Positions 52,994 to 62,339 are shown, counted from the stretch's first letter. The stretch: 64,000 nucleotides of DNA from Natrialba chahannaoensis JCM 10990 (GCF_000337135.1 NZ_AOIN01000046.1:111596-175595); one strand, 5' to 3'. Made by a program: numbers and translations. The notes: generated by a model not told the origin, from the letters alone.

Positions 52994-54327
52994 CAGATCA
53001 CCTGCGAAACCTCATCTAACACCGCGGAATCAACGAAAACGACGACGTGGTCGCCGGGTTGAACGACCGTCGTCCCGCGGGGTGTGACGAGACGACCGCC
53101 TCTCGAGATCGCACCGATCACGACGCCGTCAGGGAGATCCGCGGTCGCGTCGGCAATCTCTCGACCCGTCAGAACGCTGTTCTGGCCGGCTTCGATCTCG
53201 ATCACCTCTGCCCGGTCGTGTTCGAGCATCGCGATCTTTTCCGTATGATCCGTCCGGGTGAACCGAACGATCTCTTCGGCGGTTTCCTCGCGCGGGTTGA
53301 TCGCGACATCGATGCCGACCGTCTCGAAGAGTTCCGCGTACTCAAGATTCTCGATCACTGCGACGGTCCGGTCGACGCCGAGTCGGCGCGCAAGCAAGGA
53401 GACGAGTAAATTCTTCTCGTCGCCATCGAGCGCCGCAACGACGATATCCGCCTCGTCAACGTGTTCGCGCGCGAGGAACTCGGCGTCCGTGGCGTCGTTT
53501 TCCATCACCATCGTGTTCGGCAGGGCCTCTGCGCACTCGCGTGCGCGGTCATGGTCCTGTTCGATCAGACGCGGACTGAAACCGTGCTCTTCGAACTCGC
53601 GAGCGGTCTGGAAACCAATCTCGCTCGCACCGACGATAACGACCTCGTCAGCGTCGGTGTCGTGGGTACAGACGATGTCGTCGGCGAACCCGGTCACGGA
53701 CTCGGGACTGCCGATGACGACGATTCGATCGCCCGCCTGAATGCTCGTCTCACCGGTTGCGACGATCATCTCCTCGCCGCGGAAGATAGCGGCGAACGTC
53801 AGCGAATCGTACTGGTCTGCCTCCCTGACCGTCGAACCGGCGACGGGGCTGTTCGGTCCGATCTCGAACTCGGCCATCCGGACGAGCCCGCCGGCGAACA
53901 TGTTGACGTCGTGTGCGGCCGGTAAGCCCGAAATCCGGAAAATCGTCTGGGCGGTCAGCAGGTCCGTACAGACCATGAAGTCGACGCCGAAGGCCCCTTC
54001 CGAACCGGTCCACGTCTCGAGAAGGGTCCGTCGTCTCACCCGAGCGATCGTGAAAGTGTCACCGTTCGCCTTCGCAGCACCGCAGATGACGACGTTTGAC
54101 TCGTCGTCGTCGGTGCAGGCGATCATCAACCCAGCGTCGTCGAGACCGGCCTGACGAAGCGTCTCGAGTTTGGTTCCATCCCCCTGAATCGCGAGCACGT
54201 CGAGAGCGTACGTGAGCTCCTCGACAGTCTCGCCATCGCGGTCAACCACGACGACATCGTGTGAGGACTCAAGATTGGCGGCGATCGATCGGCCGACCTC
54301 ACCAGCACCCACGACGATTACGCGCAT
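52993..54327 (-). CDS. trkA: TrkA potassium-uptake regulator with two RCK units
   Basis: Predicted 444 residues. Cytoplasmic nucleotide-sensing subunit of a Trk channel. Two Rossmann-type RCK_N domains are visible: MRVIVVGAGEVGRSIAANLESSHDVVVVDRD at the N-terminus, and VVIVGASEIGFQTAREFEEHGFSPRLIEQD from about 230. Each is followed by an RCK_C domain (last: ADLPDGVVIGAISRGGRLVTPRGTTVVQPGDHVVVFV). Its cognate channel gene directly downstream is broken, so this subunit may be left over or may work with the intact TrkH at 58.4 kb. Confidence 0.95.
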   Translation of the reverse strand: MRVIVVGAGEVGRSIAANLESSHDVVVVDRDGETVEELTYALDVLAIQGDGTKLETLRQAGLDDAGLMIACTDDDESNVVICGAAKANGDTFTIARVRRRTLLETWTGSEGAFGVDFMVCTDLLTAQTIFRISGLPAAHDVNMFAGGLVRMAEFEIGPNSPVAGSTVREADQYDSLTFAAIFRGEEMIVATGETSIQAGDRIVVIGSPESVTGFADDIVCTHDTDADEVVIVGASEIGFQTAREFEEHGFSPRLIEQDHDRARECAEALPNTMVMENDATDAEFLAREHVDEADIVVAALDGDEKNLLVSLLARRLGVDRTVAVIENLEYAELFETVGIDVAINPREETAEEIVRFTRTDHTEKIAMLEHDRAEVIEIEAGQNSVLTGREIADATADLPDGVVIGAISRGGRLVTPRGTTVVQPGDHVVVFVDSAVLDEVSQVI

Positions 54328-54390
54328 CCCGCACTCACCTCTACCATGCCAACATTGTCTCTCATGGATAATAGTGTACCCATCGATTAA

Positions 54391-56793
54391 TTAGCGTTCG
54401 AGTCGCTGGATCAGTGCTTGCCGGAACGTTCGGGGCGTTCTGGTCTCCCCTCGGGCCATGAGGACTGTTCCGTCGTGTTCCTCTTCGAGTTGCTGCGGGA
54501 TCGACCCGTACAGTGCCTGTGCGACCGTGCTCGTCCCCGTCGCACCGACGCAGATCGTGTCGTAGGTGAGTACCGATTCGAGGAGTGTGTCCCGAACATC
54601 CTCGCCGACGACAACGCGGGGGTCGTACTCGTCAGCCGTGAAATCGGCCGATGCTGCGACATCCGTGATCGTTTCGCGGCCAATCGCAGTCGGGTCGAGC
54701 GCGGTGTCGTCTGTTGCGTCTGCATCCGCATCCGAATCGTCGTCTTCGCCCTCAGCTGTACCTTCCGCCGCAGTATCGTCTGCTTCTATTACCCCGATCC
54801 CACCGTCCTGTTCCACCGGCGGCTGCACGTTCAACAGCGTCAGCGAACTCTCGGGGAATGCTCGCCGAAGCTCGCCCGCCCGGCGCGCAGCAACGGGTGC
54901 CTGGGGTCCGTTCCCGGCCAGCGCAACAATGTCTCCCGGTTCCTCCGTGGGATCTCGGACGAGCGTCACATCACACGGGGCCCGCTCGAGTATCGGATCG
55001 ATCGTCGAGCCAAAGAGCACGTCCCGGCGACGGCGCTCACCGGCCCAGCCGAGGACGATGTGAGCCGCCTCCTCTTCCTCAAGTACCGAGAGCAGCGTTT
55101 CGCCTGCGTTTCGGCCGACGATCGCGCGAGTTCTGATATGCACGTCCAGATCGTCGGCGGCCTCGATGGTTCGTTCGAGGAGTTTGTGCTGGTTCTCGAC
55201 GCGCTCTTCTTCGAACTCGATCTGTGACGGCGAGGTCTGTGGCGGGACCTCGATGACGTTGACGGCAACGAGTTCGGCATCCTTGTCCTGACTCGCAGCG
55301 CTCGCAGCAGCATATCTGATCAATGGCCGCTGCGTTTCGGGGTTCGAAACAGGGACGACGACGCGATAGATGTCGTTCTCCGGGCGCTCCTCGTCTGCCG
55401 GCGCGACGGCCTCACCGATTAGCGTCGTTGAAATCGCCTGTTCTTGCGCGTAGAAGACGTACCAGCCGATACTGACGACAACGATGCCAACGCCGATCAA
55501 CTGGACAGTGAGCGACATCTGGACCAGTACGGCGAGACACGCGATGAAGCCAAGCACTGGAACGAGCGGATACAGCCACGATGGAATCCGGAAGTCCGGA
55601 TCGTACTCATTCGGCTCCGCACGCCGCAGGACGACGACCGCGATGTGAACGAGCGCGTACGTGATGAGGAACATGAAACTCGCCACGTCCGCGAGCGTGT
55701 CGATCGGGAGCGGGCTTGCGATCAGTGCAAGGATGATCACACCCGTCGCAAGAATGGCGCGGTACGGCGTCCGATACTGGTTGTGAATGTCGTTGAGCCA
55801 ATTCGTCAGAATCTGATCTCGCCCCATCGCGTAGTTGACCCGCGCAGCTGAGAGGACCGACGCGTTCGCCGAGGAGATCGTCGCCAGGACCGCACCGGCG
55901 ATCATCATGACCGAACCAACGGTGGCGAACTCGAGTGTGTACTCGCCGAGCGCCATGGGTCCCAGCGTGTAGCCGCCGACGGTGAGCGAGCCGAACATGC
56001 CTGCGGCGGTCCCGGCGACATCTGCGACGGGGATGTCGGAGGCTTCGAGATCTGGAACCGGGAGGAGACCGGTGCTGACGAGCATGACGAGGACGTACAG
56101 CGCCGTTGGTGTGAGGACGGCCGCGATCATCGACAGTGGGAGGTTCCGTCCCGGATCTTTGATCTCCTCGGCGCTGGTGGCGACCACCTCGAAGCCGATA
56201 AACGCGACGAACACCGTGCCGACGGTGGCTCCGACGGCACTCCAGCCATCCGGTGCGAACGGATCGAGCAGCGTCGTATCGATACGCGCGAGTCCGACGG
56301 TGATGAAGACGAGGATCAGGAGGACGAGCAAGATGACGATGACGTTCTGGAGCGAGCCGGTTTCCTTGACGCCGCGGTAGTTGACCGCGATCAGGAGTGC
56401 GGCCATGCCGAGTGCCGCGATGACGACAGCAGGTGCACCTGCGGACTGTTGGAGTAGATACTGGCCGAAGCCGAGCATGTAGAATGCGGTCGCGAACATC
56501 AGCCCGGCCCACATGCCCCAGCCGACGATCGTACCGAAGAAACTGCCAAGCGCGTGGTTGACGTAGTAGTAGCTACCGCCGGCTTTCGGCATACCAGTTG
56601 CCAGTTCTGAAAGTGAAAGTGCCGCAAACAGTGCGACGAGTCCGCCGACCGCGAACGAGATCATGCTCGCGGGACCGGCGCTTTCGGCGACGATGCCCGG
56701 CAGGACGAAAATACCGGCACCGATCATGGTACCGAGGCCGAGCGTGTAGGCTTCGAGGAAGCCGAGGTCGCGTGCGAGTTCCTGGTCAGACAT
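54391..56793 (-). CDS. APC-family amino acid permease fused to two UspA domains (paralogue)
   Basis: Predicted 800 residues. Twelve membrane helices with GLGTMIGAGIFVLPGIVAESAG and ASSANASVLSAARVNYAMGRD, followed by two universal stress protein domains (about 480-620 and 635-790). An acidic, repeat-rich insertion EGEDDDSDADADATDDTALD interrupts the second UspA domain near 690-710. The gene is upstream of trkA on the same strand with 63 bases between. ATG 56793 is preferred over GTG 56805. Same architecture as the gene at 45.9 kb; the two probably arose by duplication. Confidence 0.93.
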   Translation of the reverse strand: MSDQELARDLGFLEAYTLGLGTMIGAGIFVLPGIVAESAGPASMISFAVGGLVALFAALSLSELATGMPKAGGSYYYVNHALGSFFGTIVGWGMWAGLMFATAFYMLGFGQYLLQQSAGAPAVVIAALGMAALLIAVNYRGVKETGSLQNVIVILLVLLILVFITVGLARIDTTLLDPFAPDGWSAVGATVGTVFVAFIGFEVVATSAEEIKDPGRNLPLSMIAAVLTPTALYVLVMLVSTGLLPVPDLEASDIPVADVAGTAAGMFGSLTVGGYTLGPMALGEYTLEFATVGSVMMIAGAVLATISSANASVLSAARVNYAMGRDQILTNWLNDIHNQYRTPYRAILATGVIILALIASPLPIDTLADVASFMFLITYALVHIAVVVLRRAEPNEYDPDFRIPSWLYPLVPVLGFIACLAVLVQMSLTVQLIGVGIVVVSIGWYVFYAQEQAISTTLIGEAVAPADEERPENDIYRVVVPVSNPETQRPLIRYAAASAASQDKDAELVAVNVIEVPPQTSPSQIEFEEERVENQHKLLERTIEAADDLDVHIRTRAIVGRNAGETLLSVLEEEEAAHIVLGWAGERRRRDVLFGSTIDPILERAPCDVTLVRDPTEEPGDIVALAGNGPQAPVAARRAGELRRAFPESSLTLLNVQPPVEQDGGIGVIEADDTAAEGTAEGEDDDSDADADATDDTALDPTAIGRETITDVAASADFTADEYDPRVVVGEDVRDTLLESVLTYDTICVGATGTSTVAQALYGSIPQQLEEEHDGTVLMARGETRTPRTFRQALIQRLER

Positions 56794-57219
56794 AGACACT
56801 GACACCCCCGCGGATACCGAGTGGGGAGAAAAGACACCCCAGATATTTGTGGATCGAAAGTCGACTCATATACTGGGGTACTGGACCCCACTCTTTGTTA
56901 AGTGTATTGACTGAGCAGGCCGACCGATTCGAATCAAAGGGTTTGGACTGCTATCAGCGGTTTTGCTCGATGACGGTGGTGAGACGCTCACCTACTTTCG
57001 CTCACATGCTGAAAAACTGGACTACGTTTTGGTGATCTCTCCGCTACAACCGACAGCCTATTTCGTGATGGCCACTTTGGTTGGGACTCATTTTTGATTC
57101 CGAAACTAGGTAGAGTTATATTCTTGAATCGAAAATGGTGTCATCAGTGTCGAATATGAGGCCACTGACGACAGACGATAGCGGCAACGAGTACACGACC
57201 GGCACACCAGGGGGAGACG
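56794..57219. other. Divergent regulatory region between permease and UspA operon
   Basis: A 426-base gap. An inverted repeat GGGGT-ACTGG-ACCCC (56875-56889) lies 80 bases before the permease gene, a candidate operator. A TATA-like AGTTATATTC (57112-57121) would start the rightward transcript near 57145 and leave a leader of about 75 bases before the UspA gene, long for a haloarchaeon. A 62-codon frame at 56847-57035 has no recognisable protein features. Confidence 0.45.
57204..57217 (+). promoter_or_regulatory. Shared leader motif before UspA gene 1
   Basis: ACACCAGGGGGAGA ends two bases before the ATG. The identical 14-base motif precedes the UspA gene at 60120. Its GGGGGAG part may act as a ribosome-binding site, but the close spacing and the unequal distances in the two copies argue for something more. 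Confidence 0.5.
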
Positions 57220-57687
57220 ATGACTAACTCCCTGATCGCACAGCTCGTGGTCCCGATCGCAAACGAACGGGATGCACGCGCGACGTGTGTGGCACTCGAC
57301 TCGGTCATCGACGACGGGGTTGAGACGCTTACCGTGGTCCATGTACTCGAACAGACCAGCGGTTATCCCGACAAAGCGCCGGTCGAGGCGCGAGCAACAG
57401 CGGCCAAGTCGATCTTCGAGACCGTCGAGACGTGGTTTCAGGACGGGCCGGAGATACACCGTGAACTGCGGTACGGGATCGATGTTGTCGACGAAATTAT
57501 CGCGACAGCGGAAGCGGTCGACGCATCTGCTATCGGATTTGCGCATCAGCCGGAGAGCCGGCTGAAGCGACTGCTGTCGAACACGGAGTCGTATCGCCTG
57601 ATCACCGAGAGTGAACAGCCCGTCCTCGTGTTTTCACGAGTCGAATCGGCCGATTCGGACGAAACGCAGACTGATTCGGAGGTATAA
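57220..57687 (+). CDS. Universal stress protein (UspA), TrkA-operon member
   Basis: Predicted 155 residues. One UspA domain of the Rossmann-like fold: QLVVPIANERDARATCVALDS, VVHVLEQTSGYPDKAPVEARA, and a C-terminal GFAHQPESRLKRLLSNTESYRLITESEQPVLVF. The glycine-rich ATP loop G-x2-G-x9-G is degraded, so nucleotide binding is uncertain. First of three closely spaced genes (3 and 5 bases apart) with a TrkA-like protein and TrkH, which points to direct control of K+ uptake. Confidence 0.9.
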   Translation: MTNSLIAQLVVPIANERDARATCVALDSVIDDGVETLTVVHVLEQTSGYPDKAPVEARATAAKSIFETVETWFQDGPEIHRELRYGIDVVDEIIATAEAVDASAIGFAHQPESRLKRLLSNTESYRLITESEQPVLVFSRVESADSDETQTDSEV

Positions 57688-57690
57688 GAG

Positions 57691-58359
57691 ATGTATATCG
57701 TTATTGTTGGCGCAGGAAGTATTGGCTCGAATCTGATCGACCTCGCAGTTGCGGACGGCAACGATGTTGTCGTCATCGAAGACGATGAGGAACGTGCAAA
57801 CGAGATCGCGAGCGAGCACGACTGTCTCGTCCTCAACGCGGACGCGACGACGAATAGCACGCTCAAGGATGCCGAAATCGGCCGTGCTGATGCCGTCATT
57901 ACGACGACGAACGTCGACGCGGTCAACATCATGGTCATGTTGCTCGCACAGGAACACGATGTCGCGAACCTCGTCAGCGTGGTTCACGACCCTGAAAATC
58001 TACCGGTGTTCGAGAAGATCGGCGTTACACTCATCGAGAATCCACAGCGGCTGATCGCCGATTATCTCTATCACTCGGTTCGGTACCCCGGCGTCAGTGA
58101 CTTTATCGACCTCGAGGACGACACGGAACTGGTCGAGTTGACCGTTACTGAAGACGCACCGATGAGTGGGAAGCGACTCCGAGCGGCCACCGAGTCAGGG
58201 CAGCTCCCGGACGGCTGTCTTGTCGTTGCGCTCAAGCGCGGTTCGGAGATCCGACCACCAAAAGGCGATACGTCGATTCGGGCGGGAGACCAGGTGACAG
58301 TGTTCACGGACGATGTCTCGCTTGTAGATGCGGTCGCGGCGTTCACCGGTGAGCACTGA
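57691..58359 (+). CDS. trkA: TrkA-type RCK protein, single unit
   Basis: Predicted 222 residues. One RCK_N domain (IVIVGAGSIGSNLIDLAVADGNDVVVIEDD, NAD/NADH or ATP site GAGSIG) and one RCK_C domain (VELTVTEDAPMSGKRLRAATESG ... IRPPKGDTSIRAGDQVTVF). Half the length of the 444-residue TrkA at 53 kb, so it should form a homo-octameric ring. Located between UspA and TrkH genes in one operon. Confidence 0.95.
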   Translation: MYIVIVGAGSIGSNLIDLAVADGNDVVVIEDDEERANEIASEHDCLVLNADATTNSTLKDAEIGRADAVITTTNVDAVNIMVMLLAQEHDVANLVSVVHDPENLPVFEKIGVTLIENPQRLIADYLYHSVRYPGVSDFIDLEDDTELVELTVTEDAPMSGKRLRAATESGQLPDGCLVVALKRGSEIRPPKGDTSIRAGDQVTVFTDDVSLVDAVAAFTGEH

Positions 58360-58364
58360 TTCCG

Positions 58365-59906
58365 ATGCAGTTCAGTACCGTCGGGCGAGGCGTCGGCCGT
58401 ATCGTACAGGTCGTCTCGCTCATGACATTTCTCTCCGTTCCAGTCGCTGTGCTCAACGGCGAGTACTTCGCGGTGCCGGCGTTCGTCGTCTCGGGTGTGT
58501 TCATGCTCGCTATCGGGACGGCCCTCGCACGTGGCTTCGCGAACGCGCCGGACCCCGGAACGCTTCACGGGATGCTCATCGCGGCGAGCGCGTGGGGTGT
58601 CGTCGGTGTCCTCGGCGGCGTACCGTTCCTCCTGATCGCATGGACGATCACTGTAGACCCACTTCCAGCGTGGATGAACACGCCAGCGATCAACGAAACG
58701 ACGGCTGTCTTTCAAGCGCCGCTCAACGCGATGTTCGAAAGTATGAGCGGTTTCACCAGCACTGGGCTGACAATGGCACCCGTCGAGGACGACCTCCCAC
58801 GGTCGCTGCACTGGTGGCGCTCGTTCACAGAGTGGGTCGGCGGCGTTGGTGTCATTGTCCTCACCGTCGCCATTCTCGCACGACCCGGGAGTGGTTCGTT
58901 GACGCTCTACCAGAGCGAAGCTCGATCGGAAAAGATTCACCCCAGCATTGTCTCGACGGTTCGGGAAATCTGGAAGCTCTACCTCGGCTTTACGGCTGCA
59001 GCCATCGCGCTGTTTCTCGCCGTCGGGATGCCACTCTGGGGCGCGATCAACCATGCGATGACCGCCATCGCCACCGGCGGTTTCTCGATTCACGCCGACT
59101 CGATCGGTCACTATGGGAGTCCGCTGATCGAGTACGCCGTCATCCCGGTGATGGTCGCCGGCAGCATTGCGTTCCCGATCCACTATCTCATCCTCAAAGG
59201 CGAACTTCGAAACATCTACGCCGATATTCAGACCAGATGGGTCTTCATCTGGTTCAGCATCGGCTCGATCACACTGACTGCCGTCCTGTTGCTGACCGAT
59301 CAGTACGAAACCGTCGAAGAGACCTTCCGCATCGCGCTCTTCCAGTTCGTCTCCGCCACCTCGAACACTGGCTTCGGTACTGCGACGATCGGCAACGGCA
59401 CAGAACAGGCCTGGACAGCCGGTGCAACGTTGCTCGTCTGTCTCGGCATGCTCACCGGTGCCGCCGCTGGCTCGACCGTCGGCGGTCTCAAGCTCATCCG
59501 CGTCGCCACGCTGCTCAAAGGCACGCTCTGGCAGATTCGGAGCGTTTTCTCACCGGACACGGCGATCAGAAAGCTCCGCCTCGGCAAACGGACGCTCTCG
59601 GAAGCACAGGCCCAGCGGGAGTACACCGAAGCCGCCGTCGTCTTCCTTCTCTGGATCGTGTTCCTCATCGTCGGCGTCGCCGTCCTCCTCTGGACACTCT
59701 CGCCGGACCACCCGGTCGAGTACGTCATCTTCGACGTGATGAGTGCACAGAGCAACGTCGGTCTCGATGCAGGAATCACCGGTCCAGAGATGCCCGAGAC
59801 GGCCAAAGCGATGTTGTTCTTCAACATGTGGATTGGCCGACTCGAAATCATTCCGATTGCGGTGTTGTTCGGTGCGCTCTTCCGGACCGCTGGACTCTAT
59901 GAGTGA
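58365..59906 (+). CDS. trkH: TrkH potassium transporter subunit (intact)
   Basis: Predicted 513 residues. Membrane pore of the Trk K+ uptake system, essential for high intracellular K+ in halophiles. All four pore loops are visible: SMSGFTSTGLTM, TAIATGGFSIH, SATSNTGFGT and SAQSNVGLDAG, with the selectivity glycines conserved. Twelve membrane segments. Five bases after the RCK gene; last in the three-gene operon. It may also compensate for the decayed trkH at 51.5-53.0 kb. Confidence 0.96.
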   Translation: MQFSTVGRGVGRIVQVVSLMTFLSVPVAVLNGEYFAVPAFVVSGVFMLAIGTALARGFANAPDPGTLHGMLIAASAWGVVGVLGGVPFLLIAWTITVDPLPAWMNTPAINETTAVFQAPLNAMFESMSGFTSTGLTMAPVEDDLPRSLHWWRSFTEWVGGVGVIVLTVAILARPGSGSLTLYQSEARSEKIHPSIVSTVREIWKLYLGFTAAAIALFLAVGMPLWGAINHAMTAIATGGFSIHADSIGHYGSPLIEYAVIPVMVAGSIAFPIHYLILKGELRNIYADIQTRWVFIWFSIGSITLTAVLLLTDQYETVEETFRIALFQFVSATSNTGFGTATIGNGTEQAWTAGATLLVCLGMLTGAAAGSTVGGLKLIRVATLLKGTLWQIRSVFSPDTAIRKLRLGKRTLSEAQAQREYTEAAVVFLLWIVFLIVGVAVLLWTLSPDHPVEYVIFDVMSAQSNVGLDAGITGPEMPETAKAMLFFNMWIGRLEIIPIAVLFGALFRTAGLYE

Positions 59907-60083
59907 GAGCGGTAGTGAATTCACACTGCTGTCGTATATTTTGAAACAATAAAATATCGAGTGGAGAATTCGGAACCGTAACCTAGAAACTAATATATCT
60001 TCGTATCGTCAGCATCGACTGAGAACAGTAAGCGATAGATGATAGCCACTCACGTAGTGAAGTCGTCTCAATCTGCCATCGCA

Positions 60084-60097
60084 ACACCAGGGGGAGA
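60084..60097 (+). promoter_or_regulatory. Shared leader motif before UspA gene 2
   Basis: ACACCAGGGGGAGA, identical to 57204-57217, stands 22 bases before the ATG at 60120. A TATA-like CTAATATATC (59989-59998) implies a leader of about 95 bases. Confidence 0.5.
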
Positions 60098-60119
60098 ACC
60101 GCGCTGAGCGGATGGATTG

Positions 60120-60551
60120 ATGACAGTACAACAACTCCGTCGTGTAGTCGTCCCGGTCGCAAACGAGACGGATGCACGACAAACGTACGAATCGATACGA
60201 CAGCACGTCGCACCAGACGTGTTGATCCACGTCGTTCACGTGATCGAGAAAGCGGGTGGTGCACCTGACAAAGCGCCACTCGGTGCGCGTCAGCGCCAGG
60301 CGGAAACGGTTTTCGAGCAAGCGCTCGAGACACTCGAGCCGATTGGATACAAAGTTGAAACCGAACTCAGGTACGGGCGGGACATAATTGACGAAATCCG
60401 GACTGTCGTCGATGAACACGATGGTGCCGTCATCGCGTTCGTGCCTCGGGAGAGCAGCCGTCTTCACCGAGTACTCACCGGCGACAAGACGCGACGACTC
60501 GCGACAGTGGGGGATGTTCCAGTACTCGTCCTCCCGGAGGACACATCGTGA
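60120..60551 (+). CDS. Universal stress protein (UspA), second copy
   Basis: Predicted 143 residues. Very similar in layout to the UspA at 57.2 kb: RRVVVPVANETDARQTYESIRQ, VVHVIEKAGGAPDKAPLGARQRQAE, ETELRYGRDIIDEI. The phrase PDKAP is shared by both proteins and is not general to UspA, so these two form a local sub-family. Monocistronic with its own promoter and leader, directly after the trkH gene. Confidence 0.9.
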   Translation: MTVQQLRRVVVPVANETDARQTYESIRQHVAPDVLIHVVHVIEKAGGAPDKAPLGARQRQAETVFEQALETLEPIGYKVETELRYGRDIIDEIRTVVDEHDGAVIAFVPRESSRLHRVLTGDKTRRLATVGDVPVLVLPEDTS

Positions 60552-60784
60552 CGGGCGACAGCAGTTCGCCGGAGCCGGTGGGTGACCGTCGTCTCCACGC
60601 TCTGTGTCCGGTGAACCGTCCTCTCGAAGTAACCCACCTGCCTCGAGAAAAACTGACAGATATAGCGGTGTTCACGATCCGTCAGTCACTACATTGACCA
60701 TTTTCGATGCGTAAACCAACCGACTTCAAATTAGGCGATAGAAAGTACCGTAGATATATATTCTGTCGTCACGCAGAAAGGGAC

Positions 60785-61579
60785 ATGGGAGATGGGTCCG
60801 GAGGCAGCTATCGCCTTGACGAAATCGATCGGCGAATCATTTACGCGTTGATGTCCGACGCGCGAAACACGTCAGCCCCCACCATCGCAGCGGAAGTTAG
60901 CGTCTCCGGTGCAACGATCCGCAACCGGATCGCCCAACTCGAAGAACACGGCATCATCGACGGCTACCACGCGACTGTGGACTTCGAACACGCCGACGGC
61001 TCGCTGATGAACCTCTTTCTCTGTCACGCATCCTTCGGCGAAGTCGAGGGCGTCGCCCGCCGAATCGGGACGATTCCGGGCGTGATCAACGTCCGCGAAC
61101 TCATGGGCGGGCACATGAACCTCCATGTCCTCGCCGTCGGCACCGACACCGCCGACCTCCGTCGCATCGGACGCGAACTCGAGCAACTAGACGTTGCAAT
61201 CGAAGACGAGTTCCTCATGCAGACCGAACACGACTTCCCCTACACGCCCTACGGCCCTGCAGATGGTCGCCGCCGCGAACCCCTCGCAGACTACATCAGC
61301 CTCACCGGCGGCGCGGAAGTCGTCGAAATTACCGTCCACGAAGATGCCCCGATCGCCGGCCGTACACTCGAGTCGGCGGCCGACGACGATGTCCTGGCAG
61401 ACGAGACGCTTGTCGTCGCAATCGAACGCGACGACGCGGTGATCACTCCCCACGGTGATACCGAAATCAGGCCACACGACGTGGTGACTGTCTTCTCGCC
61501 CGACGGGACGAACGAACCGGCACTCACTGCCTTCCGCGGGCCTGATGGCACTGCGCACTCGCCGACACGACCGAGCTAA
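60785..61579 (+). CDS. Lrp/AsnC-type regulator with C-terminal TrkA-C domain
   Basis: Predicted 264 residues. Residues 8-60 are an AsnC-type helix-turn-helix (LDEIDRRIIYALMSDARNTSAPTIAAEVSVSGATIRNRIAQLEEHGII). A regulatory domain of the RAM type follows (65-155). The C-terminal 75 residues are a TrkA-C (RCK_C) domain: VEITVHEDAPIAGRTLESAADD...ITPHGDTEIRPHDVVTVFSPDG. This domain senses a ligand in K+ channels and suggests control of the neighbouring K+ genes. The TATA-like AGATATATATTC at 60751-60762 is about 27 bases before ATG 60785, so the upstream longer frame is rejected. Confidence 0.92.
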   Translation: MGDGSGGSYRLDEIDRRIIYALMSDARNTSAPTIAAEVSVSGATIRNRIAQLEEHGIIDGYHATVDFEHADGSLMNLFLCHASFGEVEGVARRIGTIPGVINVRELMGGHMNLHVLAVGTDTADLRRIGRELEQLDVAIEDEFLMQTEHDFPYTPYGPADGRRREPLADYISLTGGAEVVEITVHEDAPIAGRTLESAADDDVLADETLVVAIERDDAVITPHGDTEIRPHDVVTVFSPDGTNEPALTAFRGPDGTAHSPTRPS

Positions 61580-61588
61580 TACACTACG

Positions 61589-61990
61589 ATGTCACTCGAT
61601 AGGCTTCTTCCGTCGTTCTTGCAACGAGAACGAACGGGCGACAGATCGCCGGCCGATGCGGATGGAGTGGTCCTCCACGAGTGTCGACACTGTGGGTCGA
61701 AGTTCGAGGAGTACCCCAAGACGTGTCCAGTCTGTGGCTCGACGGAAATTGCCACCTATCAGTTCGAGTCCGACGACGCGGACGATGAACACGAGACTGG
61801 CGACAGCGAGGACGTCGATGTAGCTAGTGATACTGCAGGTACAGACACAAATGGAGACACAGACGGCGTCACTCACACGAAAGGCACAGAGCAGAAGAAC
61901 ACAGGCGCAGGCGATCGCGACCAACCTACAGGCGACTCAGGGACGAACACGGACACACACGGGGCCGAGGACGACACCAGTCGCGAGTAA
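61589..61990 (+). CDS. Zinc-ribbon protein with acidic tail
   Basis: Predicted 133 residues. One zinc ribbon CRHCGSKF...CPVCGSTE lies at about 32-53. Residues 60-133 form a disordered Asp/Thr/Gly/Glu tail. The start is 9 bases after the Lrp-type regulator, so the two are probably one transcript. Function unknown; such proteins may be regulator partners. Confidence 0.75.
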   Translation: MSLDRLLPSFLQRERTGDRSPADADGVVLHECRHCGSKFEEYPKTCPVCGSTEIATYQFESDDADDEHETGDSEDVDVASDTAGTDTNGDTDGVTHTKGTEQKNTGAGDRDQPTGDSGTNTDTHGAEDDTSRE

Positions 61991-62108
61991 CGTGACGGCG
62001 CATCGATTGTGCGTGCCGTTCCAGCCTCGAAGCACGTGATTATTTTCGATAGTAACAACCGAATTAGCGAGTACTGACCATCCCAAGAGTCCGATAGACC
62101 GCTCCCCG

Positions 62109-62339
62109 GTGACCATAGTTCAGTGGCTGTATCCAGTCTCAACACCTCACTGGTCCGTTGTGGAACCGCCATGCAGAGTGCCAAATGACACCACAGTTGG
62201 TGACCTACTCGAGCAGACAGTCGAGCGCTATCCCGACCGTGACGAAATTATTGACTCACGTACAGGCCAGCGCTTCACTACGCCGAATTCGACGATTCAA
62301 CGAGACGGAGACGGACTCGAAAGCAGATGCAGCGGGTGA
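62109..62339 (+). pseudogene. Remnant of an acyl-CoA synthetase N-terminus
   Basis: The frame from GTG 62109 reads YPVSTPHWSVVEPPCRVP and TTVGDLLEQTVERYPDRDEI, then SRTGQRFT, the N-terminus of AMP-binding acyl-CoA synthetases. At about 62278 one base is missing: another frame continues with YAEFDDSTRRRR, the family's next motif (RFTYAEFDD). After about 75 codons all similarity ends, without any adenylation core. The rest of the gene, about 1.4 kb, has been deleted. The remnant stands directly upstream of gshA. Confidence 0.7.

Noticed and set aside
56847..57035. 62-residue frame in the permease-UspA gap, possibly a transposase fragment
   Set aside because: I could not match it to any transposase motif, and it overlaps probable promoter sequence; left as non-coding.
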